From NCBI RefSeq assembly GCF_900100795.1, contig NZ_FNCO01000016.1:62001-126000 (forward strand): a stretch of 64,000 nt of DNA. Direction: 5' to 3'. The notes beneath the pieces were generated by a model. It was given only the letters and a program-made list of their open reading frames with translations, did not search any database and was not told the origin of the DNA. Positions 1 to 8,170 of this stretch are shown here, piece after piece. Both the position numbers and the translations under genes were made by a program. Within the stretch, counting starts at the first letter, position 1, and the number at the start of each line of letters is the position of its first letter. Source of the DNA: Pseudomonas abietaniphila (GTDB lineage: Bacteria > Pseudomonadota > Gammaproteobacteria > Pseudomonadales > Pseudomonadaceae).

Positions 1-122
1 TCGCGCTCCAGCAGCACGATGCGCTTGAACCCGCGTTGCCGGGCCAGATGGATGGCAATCGCCGATCCATAGAAGCCGCCGCCAATAATGATCGCCTCAT
101 GGCAAGGCACCGGATGGCTCAT
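1..122 (-). CDS. FAD-dependent oxidoreductase, N-terminal part only
   Basis: Only the first 40 codons are inside the window; the gene continues beyond base 1. Right after a short leader the translation reads EAIIIGGGFYGSAIAIHLA, a Rossmann dinucleotide-binding fold of the GxGxxG type, followed by a short segment and a basic-hydrophobic strand ending in LLER, where the acidic residue normally binds the FAD ribose. This suggests a DAO/GMC-like flavoprotein. The ATG overlaps the stop codon of the upstream glycosyltransferase by one base (TGATG), so the two are translationally coupled and probably act in one pathway. The substrate cannot be told from this fragment. Confidence 0.7.
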   Translation of the reverse strand, partial: MSHPVPCHEAIIIGGGFYGSAIAIHLARQRGFKRIVLLER

Positions 123-1147
123 CAAGATGCGCGCTCTCCGCCCCAGGCCCTCGCCATGCTGATCACTGGCGCGGCGTCCTCGACGTTGAGCTTTTCGAGC
201 CGCGTCATTCGGCAACTCGTGAACTCTTGCCCGATGTAATACAGCGGCCCGTCGCCGGAAAAACTCCCCATGTTCAGGATGTATTCGCCGAGCACCAACA
301 GCACCAGCGAAATCAGGAAAAACATGCCCGACTCCTGCAACGACAGACTGATCCAGCCCGCCGCGACATCGGTCTTGAACAGCGCAATGCCCACCACGTA
401 CGCGCAATAAAGCAGGTTCATCACCGCGCCAAACAACGACAGCGCTGTCACCAGCCGCATCGGCGCGCGGGTGCTCGACACCAGCATCCGAATACCCCGG
501 TCGACGCTTTCCCCCAGATGCCTGCGCGGCTGCGCCTTGGGTGGCGCTGAATACGTCAGGCACGTACGCGCAAAACCGCCCGTGGCCGGCAAATGCCGAT
601 AAATCATCGTGGGTTTGGGATGCTGCAGAATGAAATTGATCACCTTCTTGGTCAGCAACCGAAACTGCGGCGCGTCCTTGACCAGGTGAATCCCGTTGCA
701 CCAGCGATACGCCCGGTGAAACAGCTTGAAGGCGAAGCAATACAACAAAGGCTGCGGCGTGTGCTCGGTGTTGCAGACAAACACCACATCCGCACCGCGA
801 GCCGCGTGTTCCAGCATATTCGGCAAAAACGCAATGTCGTCCGCCAGCGGGTCCAGCACCACCGCGTAATCACCCAGCGCATTCTCCAGACCGACCCACG
901 ACGCCGTGTCCAGATCGACCTCCTTGGTCAGCGCATACACCTGAAGATTCGCCACCCCATCCTCAGCCGTCAGCCGCTTCAACTGCGCCACGCTGTCATC
1001 GCTCGACGCGTTGTCGACAATGATCAACTCATAGTCCGACACCATCGACGCAATCACATCCGTCGCCTCGCACAACATCCCCTCAAGGCCATCGGCCTGA
1101 TTACGAACGACAAACACCACCGACAGAAAACAGGGAAAAAAGGCCAT
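122..1147 (-). CDS. Family 2 glycosyltransferase with C-terminal membrane segments
   Basis: About 341 residues from the chosen ATG at 1147. The open frame continues 26 codons upstream, but the conserved fold starts at MAFFPCFLSVVFVVRN, typical of GT2 enzymes. Visible are the first strand (LSVVFVVRN), the ELIIVDNASSDDS nucleotide-sugar loop near residues 40-55 and an aspartate-rich VVLDPLADD segment near 95 that could supply the metal site. Two hydrophobic stretches in the last 110 residues look like membrane helices, as in polyprenyl-phosphate glycosyltransferases of the DPM/GtrB type. It is coupled to the flavoprotein downstream. The acceptor is unknown; a role in surface polysaccharide or glycolipid is inference. 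Confidence 0.75.
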   Translation of the reverse strand: MAFFPCFLSVVFVVRNQADGLEGMLCEATDVIASMVSDYELIIVDNASSDDSVAQLKRLTAEDGVANLQVYALTKEVDLDTASWVGLENALGDYAVVLDPLADDIAFLPNMLEHAARGADVVFVCNTEHTPQPLLYCFAFKLFHRAYRWCNGIHLVKDAPQFRLLTKKVINFILQHPKPTMIYRHLPATGGFARTCLTYSAPPKAQPRRHLGESVDRGIRMLVSSTRAPMRLVTALSLFGAVMNLLYCAYVVGIALFKTDVAAGWISLSLQESGMFFLISLVLLVLGEYILNMGSFSGDGPLYYIGQEFTSCRMTRLEKLNVEDAAPVISMARAWGGERAS

Positions 1148-1734
1148 GGCGCAATACTCTGAAAAACGGCCTTCCCTGGCAGTGTTTTTATTAGGGTGTG
1201 CAGACAGGTATTGATAGGAGAACACGCAGGGAACAGGAAATATTCAAAGAGCGGGTGCGGGGTACTTTTGCGGTTTGAGCGGGTGTGTTGTTGGGTATTT
1301 AAATAACGAAGTTTTGCACGAGCGGCTTTTGAATCAATGGGTTGGGTGTAACGCGCGAGGGTGTTTTTTCTATAAAGGGAGACAGGCGTCAGGGGTTTTA
1401 CAGCTAATTAAGTTGGGTGAAGGTTATTTAAAGTTTGCATAGGTGAGGCGGGGGAGGAGGGAATACTGGCGCCGGTGTTTGGCGTATCGCGCGCTCAAAC
1501 GCATGTGATTCTGCCGAAGGCCGTGGGAGCAAGCTTGCTCGCGATCTGCCGGGCACCGGCAGTAGAACCAGACGACTCGGAACGTTGGGGTCCGCTACCA
1601 AGCACGGTGGGCGGCTTTCACGCATCAGGTGTAAGTCGGGCTAGATGACGACGGCGACTTCGGCGTTCCAGGGTTCGTCCTCATGGAAGGGCAGTGGCTA
1701 CGACTCAGTCCAGACGAATTTGAGCGGCTTTCAG

Positions 1735-1763
1735 ACATTAAAAAGCCGGCTTGTGGCCGGCTT
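1735..1763 (-). terminator. Rho-independent terminator, minus strand
   Basis: AAGCCGGC (1743-1750) pairs with GCCGGCTT (1756-1763) around a five-base loop, and on the minus strand the stem is followed by a run of five T. It lies about 225 bases beyond the stop codon of the S24 repressor and would end that transcript. Confidence 0.75.
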
Positions 1764-1780
1764 CTCGGTGACAGGTTTGG

Positions 1781-1969
1781 TTAGTTTTTGGCTATCCGCA
1801 CCCATCCGCAAAAGTGCGCGCTACGAAGAGGCGCTTGTGAGGTAGACGAGGCGGTCGCGGGGACTTTGCCTGGTCGGTCACCCGTCCGCGGGTAGCCGAG
1901 GGGTGTTGAAACGAAGGCGTGCAGGATACTCATGTTCGCGGCGGATGCCCAGCCTTGATGCGCTGCCAT
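1781..1969 (-). CDS. Possible small ORF downstream of the S24 repressor
   Basis: A 62-codon frame starts with ATG 18 bases after the repressor stop. It has an AAGGAAAAGGAC ribosome binding site at good spacing and ends just before the minus-strand terminator, so it is placed like the second gene of the repressor transcript. The product (starts MAAHQGWASAANMS) has no motif or membrane segment I recognise, and its composition is not clearly protein-like. It could be a real small protein or only a trailer sequence; I lean slightly to the latter. Confidence 0.25.
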   Translation of the reverse strand: MAAHQGWASAANMSILHAFVSTPLGYPRTGDRPGKVPATASSTSQAPLRSAHFCGWVRIAKN

Positions 1970-1987
1970 TGTCCTTTTCCTTGTGAA

Positions 1988-2710
1988 TCAAGGCATTGTC
2001 GCGGGGTGGCGGCGGTTGTTGAGGGTGGACCACCAGAAGATCCAGCCGAGGATGTGGATGTTCTGTTCCTGGATCTGCTCGGCGCTGAAGATTTCGTCGG
2101 GGTATTCGGCGGCGTTGTGACTGCGCAGGCGCAGGCCGCCGCCGGGGAGCCGGTAGAGGTATTTCACGCGCAGCATGCCGTCGTGTTCGAGGGCGTAGAT
2201 TTCGCCGTCGATGACGTGGGTGCGGCCTCTGTCGACGCCGATGAGGGAGCCGTCCTGAATCTTGTCGGCCATGCTGTTGCCGTACATGGCGACGCAGATG
2301 GCGTTTTGCAGTACGACGTCCATGGCTTCGAGGATGCGTCGTGCAAGTTTGACGCGGTGGTTGGGCGTTTCGCTGACGGTGGTCTGGCCGGGGTTCTGGG
2401 TGGGCAGTTCGGTGTACAGCGGGATGTCCAGTTCTTCGCGGCCGCTGCGCTCCGGGCGCAGTTTCGCAAGGCCGCTCAGGCCGCGCTTGCCGCGATCTTC
2501 GCCGGGGTGTTTGGGCCCCTCGCCCGTGCGCAGCCAGCGTCCGTTGACGCTGAGCAGTTCGGCGACTTCTTCGATGCGTGCCATGGGGATGCCGCGTTTG
2601 AACCAGTTGTTCACGTGTTGCGGCGTCACCTTTCGGTTGGCGGCGAAGTCTGTGGCGGAGAGATGGCACTCCCGCAGAAGGACGCGTAGTCGATCACCTG
2701 ATGTATTCAT
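1988..2710 (-). CDS. XRE-family repressor with S24 (LexA/CI-like) domain
   Basis: 240 residues. The N-terminal part (about 5-65) is a CI/Cro helix-turn-helix with LSATDFAANRKVTPQHVNNW as the recognition unit. The C-terminal part (about 95-225) is an S24 domain with Ser146 in YGNSMADK and Lys183 in RVKYLYRL as the catalytic dyad. This architecture is that of prophage repressors and PrtR-like regulators that respond to RecA. No Ala-Gly or Cys-Gly cleavage dipeptide is visible in the hinge (about 85-145). No phage or bacteriocin genes surround it. A palindrome upstream of its start suggests autoregulation. The target regulon is unknown. Confidence 0.85.
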   Translation of the reverse strand: MNTSGDRLRVLLRECHLSATDFAANRKVTPQHVNNWFKRGIPMARIEEVAELLSVNGRWLRTGEGPKHPGEDRGKRGLSGLAKLRPERSGREELDIPLYTELPTQNPGQTTVSETPNHRVKLARRILEAMDVVLQNAICVAMYGNSMADKIQDGSLIGVDRGRTHVIDGEIYALEHDGMLRVKYLYRLPGGGLRLRSHNAAEYPDEIFSAEQIQEQNIHILGWIFWWSTLNNRRHPATMP

Positions 2711-2729
2711 GGCCCGAAGTTTACGGAAG

Positions 2730-2761
2730 GTTCAAGTTTGTTTAAATGAACGAAGTGTTCA
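2730..2761. promoter_or_regulatory. Candidate operator of the S24 repressor
   Basis: Upstream of the repressor start, TGAAC-GAAGT-GTTCA (2747-2761) is a perfect 5-bp dyad with a 5-bp centre. A third half site, GTTCA, lies at 2730-2734 and forms a wider dyad with the TGAAC at 2747. The placement 20-51 bases before the ATG fits an autoregulatory operator. The assignment is inference from position and symmetry. Confidence 0.45.
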
Positions 2762-3221
2762 AATGAGTGGAGCGTCAACGTTGTAATTGAGTGTCGGGAT
2801 TACAGGGTTTGAAGGCATTTGTAGGTTGTTTCTTTCACTGTTTTGTTTGTGCTCAACAGTGTTTGGAGGGGCGTGAGAGTGGCGGTTTTGAAGGGATGTT
2901 GCAGAGGCTGGCTTTTTAGAGCACTGGTTGTTGAGTGGCTGATGAATATCAGTGTCTTGATTGTTGCCTGAATGGGCGGATGTTTTATTGGGGTAAACGG
3001 ATTGTTTGGGTCTCGATTTAATTAAACATTTGCGTGTGAAATCGTGGGGAACGGGTGCGGGTTTGAGGGCGAGGGGGCGTTAGAGGCGGAGGTGGGGAAG
3101 GGTTTGCGACTGCTTCGCAGCCGATCGCGAATGAGTTCGCTCCCACAGGGGGATGAGTCGAGTTCCGAGGGTTGCCCCTTCAGAACACCCAAGGCGGGCG
3201 TTCTGAAGCGAGCGAATCGAA
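2762..3221. other. Gene-free AT-rich interval with a REP half-site
   Basis: About 460 bases between the repressor promoter and ppa without a convincing gene on either strand. Composition is more AT-rich than the neighbours up to about 3040. One unpaired REP-like element is at about 3117-3160 (GCGAATGAGTTCGCTCCCACAG). The ppa hairpin at 3178-3208 is listed separately. Confidence 0.5.
3178..3208 (-). terminator. Hairpin downstream of ppa
   Basis: CTTCAGAAC (3178-3186) pairs perfectly with GTTCTGAAG (3200-3208); CCC and GGG inside the loop can extend the stem. It begins 14 bases after the ppa stop on the minus strand. There is no T run, so it may act as an mRNA 3' stabiliser or a weak terminator. 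Confidence 0.5.
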
Positions 3222-3749
3222 TCAGCCTTTGTAGGCAGCGACCGATTTGGTGATGGCTTCGCGAGCGGCGTCTGCGCCGGCCCAGCCTTCGATCTTCACC
3301 CATTTGCCTTTTTCGAGGTCTTTGTAGTTAGCAAAGAAGTGCTCGATCTGCTGGATCAGCAGCGGTGGCAGGTCGGTGTATTCCTTCACGTCGACGTACA
3401 GCTGGGACAGCTTGTCGTGTGGGACGGCGATGACTTTAGCGTCGCCGCCGCCGTCGTCGGTCATGTTCAGCACGCCAACTGGACGGGCGCGGATGACCGA
3501 GCCTGGCGCGACCGGGTAAGGGGTAACAACCAGCACGTCCAGGGGATCGCCGTCGTCCGCCAGGGTGTTCGGGATGAAACCGTAGTTGGCCGGGTAGAAC
3601 ATCGGGGTGGCCATGAAACGGTCAACGAACAGGCAGTCGCTTTCTTTGTCGATCTCGTACTTGATCGGCGCGTGGTTAGCCGGGATCTCGATTGCGACGT
3701 AGATGTCATTCGGCAGGTCTTTACCGGCCGGAATCTTGCTGTAGCTCAT
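3222..3749 (-). CDS. ppa: Inorganic pyrophosphatase
   Basis: 175 residues, the usual size of family I soluble pyrophosphatases. The enzyme hydrolyses diphosphate to phosphate in the cytoplasm and pulls biosynthetic reactions forward. The signature DGDPLDVLV (about 66-74) supplies the metal-binding aspartates, and KYEIDKES, YPANYGFIP and the C-terminal KWVKIEGW are also family-conserved. It is the last gene of a dedA-mtfA-ppa series on the minus strand, with 107 bases between mtfA and ppa, so it may also have its own promoter. Confidence 0.97.
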   Translation of the reverse strand: MSYSKIPAGKDLPNDIYVAIEIPANHAPIKYEIDKESDCLFVDRFMATPMFYPANYGFIPNTLADDGDPLDVLVVTPYPVAPGSVIRARPVGVLNMTDDGGGDAKVIAVPHDKLSQLYVDVKEYTDLPPLLIQQIEHFFANYKDLEKGKWVKIEGWAGADAAREAITKSVAAYKG

Positions 3750-3856
3750 TGGGCTTTGCCCCCTTGGTTGACCATTCAGAATCTGGCGTGCAACGCCAAA
3801 AAGTGGGCCGGATTATAGGCACATTCGAGAAGCGATGCCATGCGTGGCGGTCGGCT

Positions 3857-4675
3857 TCAGGCGTCGTGTTGAGCCTGATAGACCGGGTTTTCCACTTGAA
3901 GTGCCATCAAGCGCGCCAAAGGATCCTGCCGATAGAACGCCTTGAGCTGCTGATAGACCGCTGGATAGGCGTCGACCAGTAAATCCGGGGCGCTGAAGAA
4001 GTATTCGCTGGTGACGGCGAAAAACTCCGCAGGGTTTTCAGCAGCGTAAGGATCGATGGAGGTTTCGGCGTCGGGGTCGGCGTCCAGCTGCCGGTTCATG
4101 TCGTCGTAGGCCGTTTGCATCGCGTCGGTCCAGTCGCGGATGCGCATGTCGTTGTGCAGCGGCGGGTGGCCGTTGGCGTCGCCGTTGAGCATGTCGAGCT
4201 TGTGCGCCAGTTCATGGATGACGAGGTTGTAGGCTTCCCAGCCGCCGCTCGACAGCACGCCCGGCCACGCGAGAATGACCGGGCCTTGCGACCAGGCTTC
4301 GCCGCTGTGTTCGCCGTCCCACTCGTGCTCGATGCCGTTGGCGTCGCGGTGCTTTTGCGGGCTGATGAAGTCGTCGCCATAGAGGACGATCTCGTGAAAC
4401 CCCTGATACCAGTTCAAATCGCCCAGCGCGAGCAAGGGCAGTTGCGCCTGCGCAGCAAGAAACAGCCGCGACTCGTCATCCAGATCGACGCCTTCCAGCG
4501 CCGTGAGGTGTTTGGCTTGCAGGAACAGCACGCAACTGTCGAGCAGGTAGCGGTCCTCTTCGGCGCTCAGGCCATCGAGGATCGGCAAGCGCTGGCGCAC
4601 CCGTTCCCAAAGCTCAGGGTCAACGGGGTTGCGCGCCAGCGTGCGGCGCTTGAGCCAGCCGCCCAGCGACCACAT
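3857..4675 (-). CDS. mtfA: MtfA-like zinc metallopeptidase (M90)
   Basis: 272 residues, close to E. coli MtfA (265). The zinc motif HELAHKLD has His154, Glu155 and His158 as metal ligands and base, with a further acidic ligand expected in the NPAEFFAVTSEYF segment. In enterobacteria MtfA binds the Mlc repressor and has aminopeptidase activity; pseudomonads lack the same Mlc-PtsG circuit, so the physiological role here is open. The ATG is four bases after the dedA stop, so the two are surely cotranscribed. Confidence 0.88.
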   Translation of the reverse strand: MWSLGGWLKRRTLARNPVDPELWERVRQRLPILDGLSAEEDRYLLDSCVLFLQAKHLTALEGVDLDDESRLFLAAQAQLPLLALGDLNWYQGFHEIVLYGDDFISPQKHRDANGIEHEWDGEHSGEAWSQGPVILAWPGVLSSGGWEAYNLVIHELAHKLDMLNGDANGHPPLHNDMRIRDWTDAMQTAYDDMNRQLDADPDAETSIDPYAAENPAEFFAVTSEYFFSAPDLLVDAYPAVYQQLKAFYRQDPLARLMALQVENPVYQAQHDA

Positions 4676-4679
4676 GGAA

Positions 4680-5327
4680 TCAGCGCGCCTCGGCGGAACG
4701 GCTCATGCGGCTGCGAACCAGGCCGATGATCATCGGCGCCAGCGAGATCAGGATGATTACCAGCACCAGCAGGGTGAGGTTTTTCTTGATGAACGGGATG
4801 TTGCCGAAGAAGTAACCGAGCGTCACCAGACTGCCGACCCAGAGGATCGAACCCAGCACGCTGAAGCTGACGAAGCGCAGGTAGTTCATCTTGCCCAGAC
4901 CTGCAACGAACGGGGCGAAGGTGCGGATGATCGGCAGGAAGCGCGCCAGCGTCACGGTTTTGCCGCCGTGGCGCTCGTAGAACTCGTGGGTCTTGGTCAG
5001 GTAGTCGCGACGGAAGATTTTGGAGTTGGGGTTCTTGAACAGCTTGTCGCCCACTGTTCGGCCAATCACGTAGTTGGTGCTGTCGCCGAGAATGGCAGCG
5101 GCCATCAGCAGGCAGCCCAGCAGCACGGGGTCCAGACCACCGCCCGCCGCGACGGCGCCTGCGATGAACAGCAGGGAATCACCCGGGAGGAACGGTGTAA
5201 CGACCAGCCCCGTCTCGCAGAAAATCACCAGGAACAGAATCGCGTAGACCCAGGTGCCGTAGTTGGTCACCAGCATGTCGAGGTAGACGTCGAGGTGAAG
5301 AATGATGTCGAGGGGGTTGAAGTCCAT
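4680..5327 (-). CDS. DedA-family membrane protein
   Basis: 215 residues from ATG 5327, which has CAGGTG upstream; an in-frame GTG at 5336 would add three residues. DedA/VTT proteins are inner-membrane transporters linked to lipid carrier recycling and membrane potential. The conserved core is visible as FCETGLVVTPFLPGDSLLF (about 48-66), the GDSTNYVIGRTVG re-entrant segment and the RFLPIIRTFAPFVAG motif with its essential arginines, plus C-terminal membrane helices. First gene of the minus-strand set with mtfA and probably ppa. Confidence 0.9.
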   Translation of the reverse strand: MDFNPLDIILHLDVYLDMLVTNYGTWVYAILFLVIFCETGLVVTPFLPGDSLLFIAGAVAAGGGLDPVLLGCLLMAAAILGDSTNYVIGRTVGDKLFKNPNSKIFRRDYLTKTHEFYERHGGKTVTLARFLPIIRTFAPFVAGLGKMNYLRFVSFSVLGSILWVGSLVTLGYFFGNIPFIKKNLTLLVLVIILISLAPMIIGLVRSRMSRSAEAR

Positions 5328-5339
5328 GTACGGCACCTG

Positions 5340-5675
5340 AGTGTGAGACCCGATCCGGGTCGTGCGGGTCGTTAAGTAGAGGCGATGTGGGCCGCATTAT
5401 AGAGGGAAGAAACGGGATGTTGCTTAGGGTGAGAGGGAGATTGAAACATTTGGTAGTGATGCGACACAGACCTCTTGTAGGAGCGCGCTTGCCCGCGCAC
5501 ACAGTACGCCCGCAACGTCGATGTCGACTGACCCGATGCCATCGCGGGCAAGCGCGCTCCTACACGGGGAGCTGCGGCGTTGTTTCGCGATTACAGTGTG
5601 CCTGCAACGTCGATGTCGACTGACCCGACGCTATCGCGGGCAAGCGCGCTCCTACAAGGGCGCTGCGGCGCTGTT
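5340..5675. repeat. REP cluster with an internal direct repeat
   Basis: The interval holds three REP elements of the GTAGGAGCGCGCTTGCCCGCG type: one in forward orientation at about 5475-5500 and two in reverse at about 5540-5565 and 5632-5657. A stretch of about 60 bases containing GCAACGTCGATGTCGACTGA and the reverse REP is present twice (about 5508-5566 and 5597-5659). It looks like a REPIN whose right half was duplicated. No gene is seen. Confidence 0.8.
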
Positions 5676-6128
5676 TCAATTAATCGGCAGCACGTAGTTC
5701 TTGAATTGAGTGTCTTCGCGAAATCCGATCGATTCGTAGACCTTCTGGGCGACTTCGTTGTTGGCGCTGGTGGAGACGCGCATGCGCACGGCCTGGCTCT
5801 CCCGGGCCATCTTCTTGGCCTCCTTGATCAGGTGGTCGGCGACAAGCATGCGGCGTGCGTCTTCGGCGACGTAGATGTCGTTGAGGATCCAGACGCGTTT
5901 GAGCGAAAGCGAGGAGTAGCTTGGGTAGAGCTGACAGAAGCCGAGCAGCTTGCTCTCGTCGTCATCGTGCAAGGCCAGGTAAATCACCGATTCATCGCGA
6001 CGCAGGCGTTTTTCAAGGAACGCACGAGAGGAATCGGGGAAAGGCAGTTCGCCGTAAAACTCACGGTATTTGACGAACAAGGGGGTCAACAGGTCCAGGT
6101 GCTCCAGGGTGGCTTTGATGATCCGCAT
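5676..6128 (-). CDS. GNAT-family N-acetyltransferase
   Basis: 150 residues with the GNAT order of strands and helices: MRIIKATLEHLDLLTPLF at the N-terminus, a central WILNDIYVAEDARRMLVAD segment that carries the acetyl-CoA pyrophosphate loop, and a C-terminal ANNEVAQKVYESIGFRED motif typical of the last helix and strand. The canonical Q/RxxGxG/A loop is degenerate (ARRMLVAD). The acyl acceptor cannot be predicted. It corresponds in position to the acetyltransferase gene next to the ethanolamine genes in P. aeruginosa. Confidence 0.85.
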   Translation of the reverse strand: MRIIKATLEHLDLLTPLFVKYREFYGELPFPDSSRAFLEKRLRRDESVIYLALHDDDESKLLGFCQLYPSYSSLSLKRVWILNDIYVAEDARRMLVADHLIKEAKKMARESQAVRMRVSTSANNEVAQKVYESIGFREDTQFKNYVLPIN

Positions 6129-6279
6129 GGTTGGGCCTCAGCTTCATTGTGCAATTCATGGAAGGGGGAGGGCGCGCCTGGCATTGGGACAGACGGTTTT
6201 GACTGTGCCTAAGCGGTTTAGAAAGCGCAATCCAAAAGCGGGTTGGATTCCTGTTTGCCAAGCCCGCAACACCGCAGAC

Positions 6280-6400
6280 CTCTGTGGGAGACGTCCGAGG
6301 TTACGAGTGCAGCGAAGGCGGTGTGTCAGGCAACTCAACTCTGATTGACCCACCACTATCGCTGCCGTCGTAACCTCCGACGTCTCCTACAGGTACGGTG
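6280..6400. repeat. Inverted repeat of the GACGTCCGAGGTTACGA type
   Basis: GTGGGAGACGTCCGAGGTTACGA near 6287 and its inverse, TCGTAACCTCCGACGTCTCC, near 6368-6390 form a pair about 110 bases long, the same layout as a REPIN but with a different core from the GCGCGCTTGCCCGCG elements. The same core recurs at 54980 and in the tandem tract near 60 kb. Nothing else is seen between 6129 and the terminator at 6435. Confidence 0.7.
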
Positions 6401-6430
6401 GGGTGGCCAAAATGTGGGCTCGCCTGCAAT

Positions 6431-6458
6431 AAAAACGGCCTCCGAAGAGGCCGTCATG
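6431..6458 (-). terminator. Rho-independent terminator of the aldehyde dehydrogenase
   Basis: ACGGCCTC (6435-6442) and GAGGCCGT (6447-6454) enclose a CGAA loop; on the minus strand the stem is followed by TTTTTATTG. It lies about 25 bases past the stop codon. Confidence 0.88.
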
Positions 6459-6476
6459 TGAAGCTTTACCGCTGAA

Positions 6477-7997
6477 TCAGAAGAAGCCCAACGGGTTGAT
6501 GTCGTAGCTCACCAGCAGGTTTTTGGTCTGTTGGTAGTGCTCGAGGGCTACTTTGTGGGTTTCGCGGCCGACGCCGGACTTCTTGTAGCCACCGAACGCG
6601 GCGTGTGCCGGGTAGAGGTGGTAGCAGTTGGTCCATACGCGACCAGCCTTGATCGCACGACCCACGCGGTAAGCGCGGTTGATGTCGCGGGTCCAGACGC
6701 CTGCACCCAGGCCGAACTCGGTGTCGTTGGCGATGGCGACGGCTTCGGCTTCATCCTTGAAGGTGGTGACGCTGACCACCGGACCAAAGATTTCTTCCTG
6801 GAACACGCGCATCTTGTTGTTGCCTTTGAGCAGCGTCGGCTGGATGTAGTAACCGGTTGCCAGCGAGCCTTCCATTTTCTCGACCTTGCCGCCGGTAAGC
6901 AGCTCGGCGCCTTCGCCCTGGGCGATGTCGAGATAGGAGAGGATCTTGTCGAACTGCTGCTGCGACGCCTGAGCGCCAACCATGGTGTCGGTGTCCAGCG
7001 GGTCGCCACGCTTGATCTTCAGGACCTTCTTCATCACCGCTTCCATGAACTGCGGATAGATGGATTCCTGAACCAGGCAGCGCGAAGGGCAGGTGCACAC
7101 TTCGCCCTGGTTGAAGAACGCCAGAACCACGCCTTCTGCGCATTTGTCGATGAATTCAGGCTCGGCGCTCATTACGTCTTCGAAGTAGATGTTTGGCGAC
7201 TTGCCGCCCAGCTCTACGGTGGACGGGATGATGCTGTCGGCCGCCAGTTTCATGATGTGCGAGCCCACCGGAGTCGAGCCGGTGAACGCGATTTTGGCGA
7301 TGCGCTTGCTGCTGGCCAGCGCTTCACCGGCTTCACGGCCATAACCTTGCACCACGTTGAGCACGCCTTTTGGTAGCAGATCGCCGATCAGCTCCATCAT
7401 GACGGTGATGCCCAGCGGGGTTTGCTCGGCGGGTTTGAGCACGATGCAGTTGCCGGCCGCCAGTGCAGGCGCGAGTTTCCAGGCGGCCATCAGGATCGGG
7501 AAGTTCCACGGAATGATCTGGCCGACCACGCCCAGTGGCTCGTGAATGTGATACGCGACGGTGTTGCCGTCGATCTCGGCGGCGCTGCCTTCCTGAGCCC
7601 TCAGCACGCCCGCGAAATAACGGAAATGATCGACCGCCAGCGGAATGTCGGCGTTCAGGGTTTCGCGAACGGCTTTGCCGTTGTCCCAGGTTTCGGTGAT
7701 CGCGAGCAGCTCAAGGTTCTGCTCGATGCGGTCGGCGATTTTAAGCAGGGTCAGCGAGCGTTCCTGAACAGACGTCTTGCCCCACGCATCGGCCGCGGCG
7801 TGGGCAGCATCCAGGGCTTTATCGATGTCTTCGGCTGTGGAGCGAGGGAAGGTCGCGATCAGCTTGCCGGTGATCGGCGAGGTGTTTTCAAAATACTGGC
7901 CTTTGACCGGCGGCACGAATTCGCCACCGATGTAGTTGCCGTACTGGGTCTTGAAGGTAACGAGCGAGCCTTCAGTACCGGGATGGGCATAACGCAT
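6477..7997 (-). CDS. NAD-dependent (acet)aldehyde dehydrogenase
   Basis: 506 residues from ATG 7997, preceded by AGGAG. The track allows an extension, but the strong ribosome site and the family start at MRYAHPGTEGSLV decide it. The active-site glutamate is in ELGGKSPNIYF and the catalytic cysteine in NQGEVCTCPSR; the NAD fold shows FTGSTPVGS. It is of the AcoD/ExaC class that oxidises acetaldehyde, and its position matches the P. aeruginosa hydrazone/acetaldehyde dehydrogenase next to eatR. A sigma-54 promoter and the divergent activator gene indicate induction by that activator. The eut lyase genes expected downstream are missing, so the aldehyde source must be another pathway. Confidence 0.93.
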   Translation of the reverse strand: MRYAHPGTEGSLVTFKTQYGNYIGGEFVPPVKGQYFENTSPITGKLIATFPRSTAEDIDKALDAAHAAADAWGKTSVQERSLTLLKIADRIEQNLELLAITETWDNGKAVRETLNADIPLAVDHFRYFAGVLRAQEGSAAEIDGNTVAYHIHEPLGVVGQIIPWNFPILMAAWKLAPALAAGNCIVLKPAEQTPLGITVMMELIGDLLPKGVLNVVQGYGREAGEALASSKRIAKIAFTGSTPVGSHIMKLAADSIIPSTVELGGKSPNIYFEDVMSAEPEFIDKCAEGVVLAFFNQGEVCTCPSRCLVQESIYPQFMEAVMKKVLKIKRGDPLDTDTMVGAQASQQQFDKILSYLDIAQGEGAELLTGGKVEKMEGSLATGYYIQPTLLKGNNKMRVFQEEIFGPVVSVTTFKDEAEAVAIANDTEFGLGAGVWTRDINRAYRVGRAIKAGRVWTNCYHLYPAHAAFGGYKKSGVGRETHKVALEHYQQTKNLLVSYDINPLGFF

Positions 7998-8091
7998 GGT
8001 GAATATCTCCTTGCTCTTGTGATTGTGTGGGGATAACGCACGGCTGCTTGCTTCAGCGGCGGTGAGGCGGCTGTGCTTGATAAGAGCGTAG

Positions 8092-8107
8092 AGCAAAGCG
8101 CGGGCCA
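8092..8107 (-). promoter_or_regulatory. Sigma-54 (-24/-12) promoter of the aldehyde dehydrogenase
   Basis: Read on the minus strand, TGGCCCGCGCTTTGCT matches the consensus TGGCACG-N4-TTGCW with one mismatch and has the invariant GG and GC ten bases apart. Transcription would begin near 8080 and give a leader of about 85 bases. The divergent gene encodes a sigma-54 activator, which supports the call. Confidence 0.8.
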
Positions 8108-8170
8108 CTGCCGCGAGGGCCCCGGTTTATAAGGGTTTTGCTGATAAATGAGATGTTTGGCGGATGTCGT

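Larger units (their letters stand above)
1148..1987. other. Gene-poor interval with a partial REP
   Basis: About 840 bases. The first 300 are AT-rich for this genome and probably hold the promoter of the glycosyltransferase unit, though no clear -35/-10 pair stands out. A single REP-like element lies at about 1520-1565 (GTGGGAGCAAGCTTGCTCGCG). The rest holds a terminator at 1743-1763 and a possible 62-codon frame at 1781-1969, listed separately. The other open frames here are short and show no recognisable protein. Confidence 0.5.

Noticed and set aside
1645..1735. Minus-strand fragment reading KPLKFVWTES, stop, PLPFHEDEPWNAEVAVVI, which looks protein-like
   Set aside because: It has an internal stop, no start and lies beyond a terminator. 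It might be the decayed tail of a gene, but the piece is too short to support a pseudogene call.
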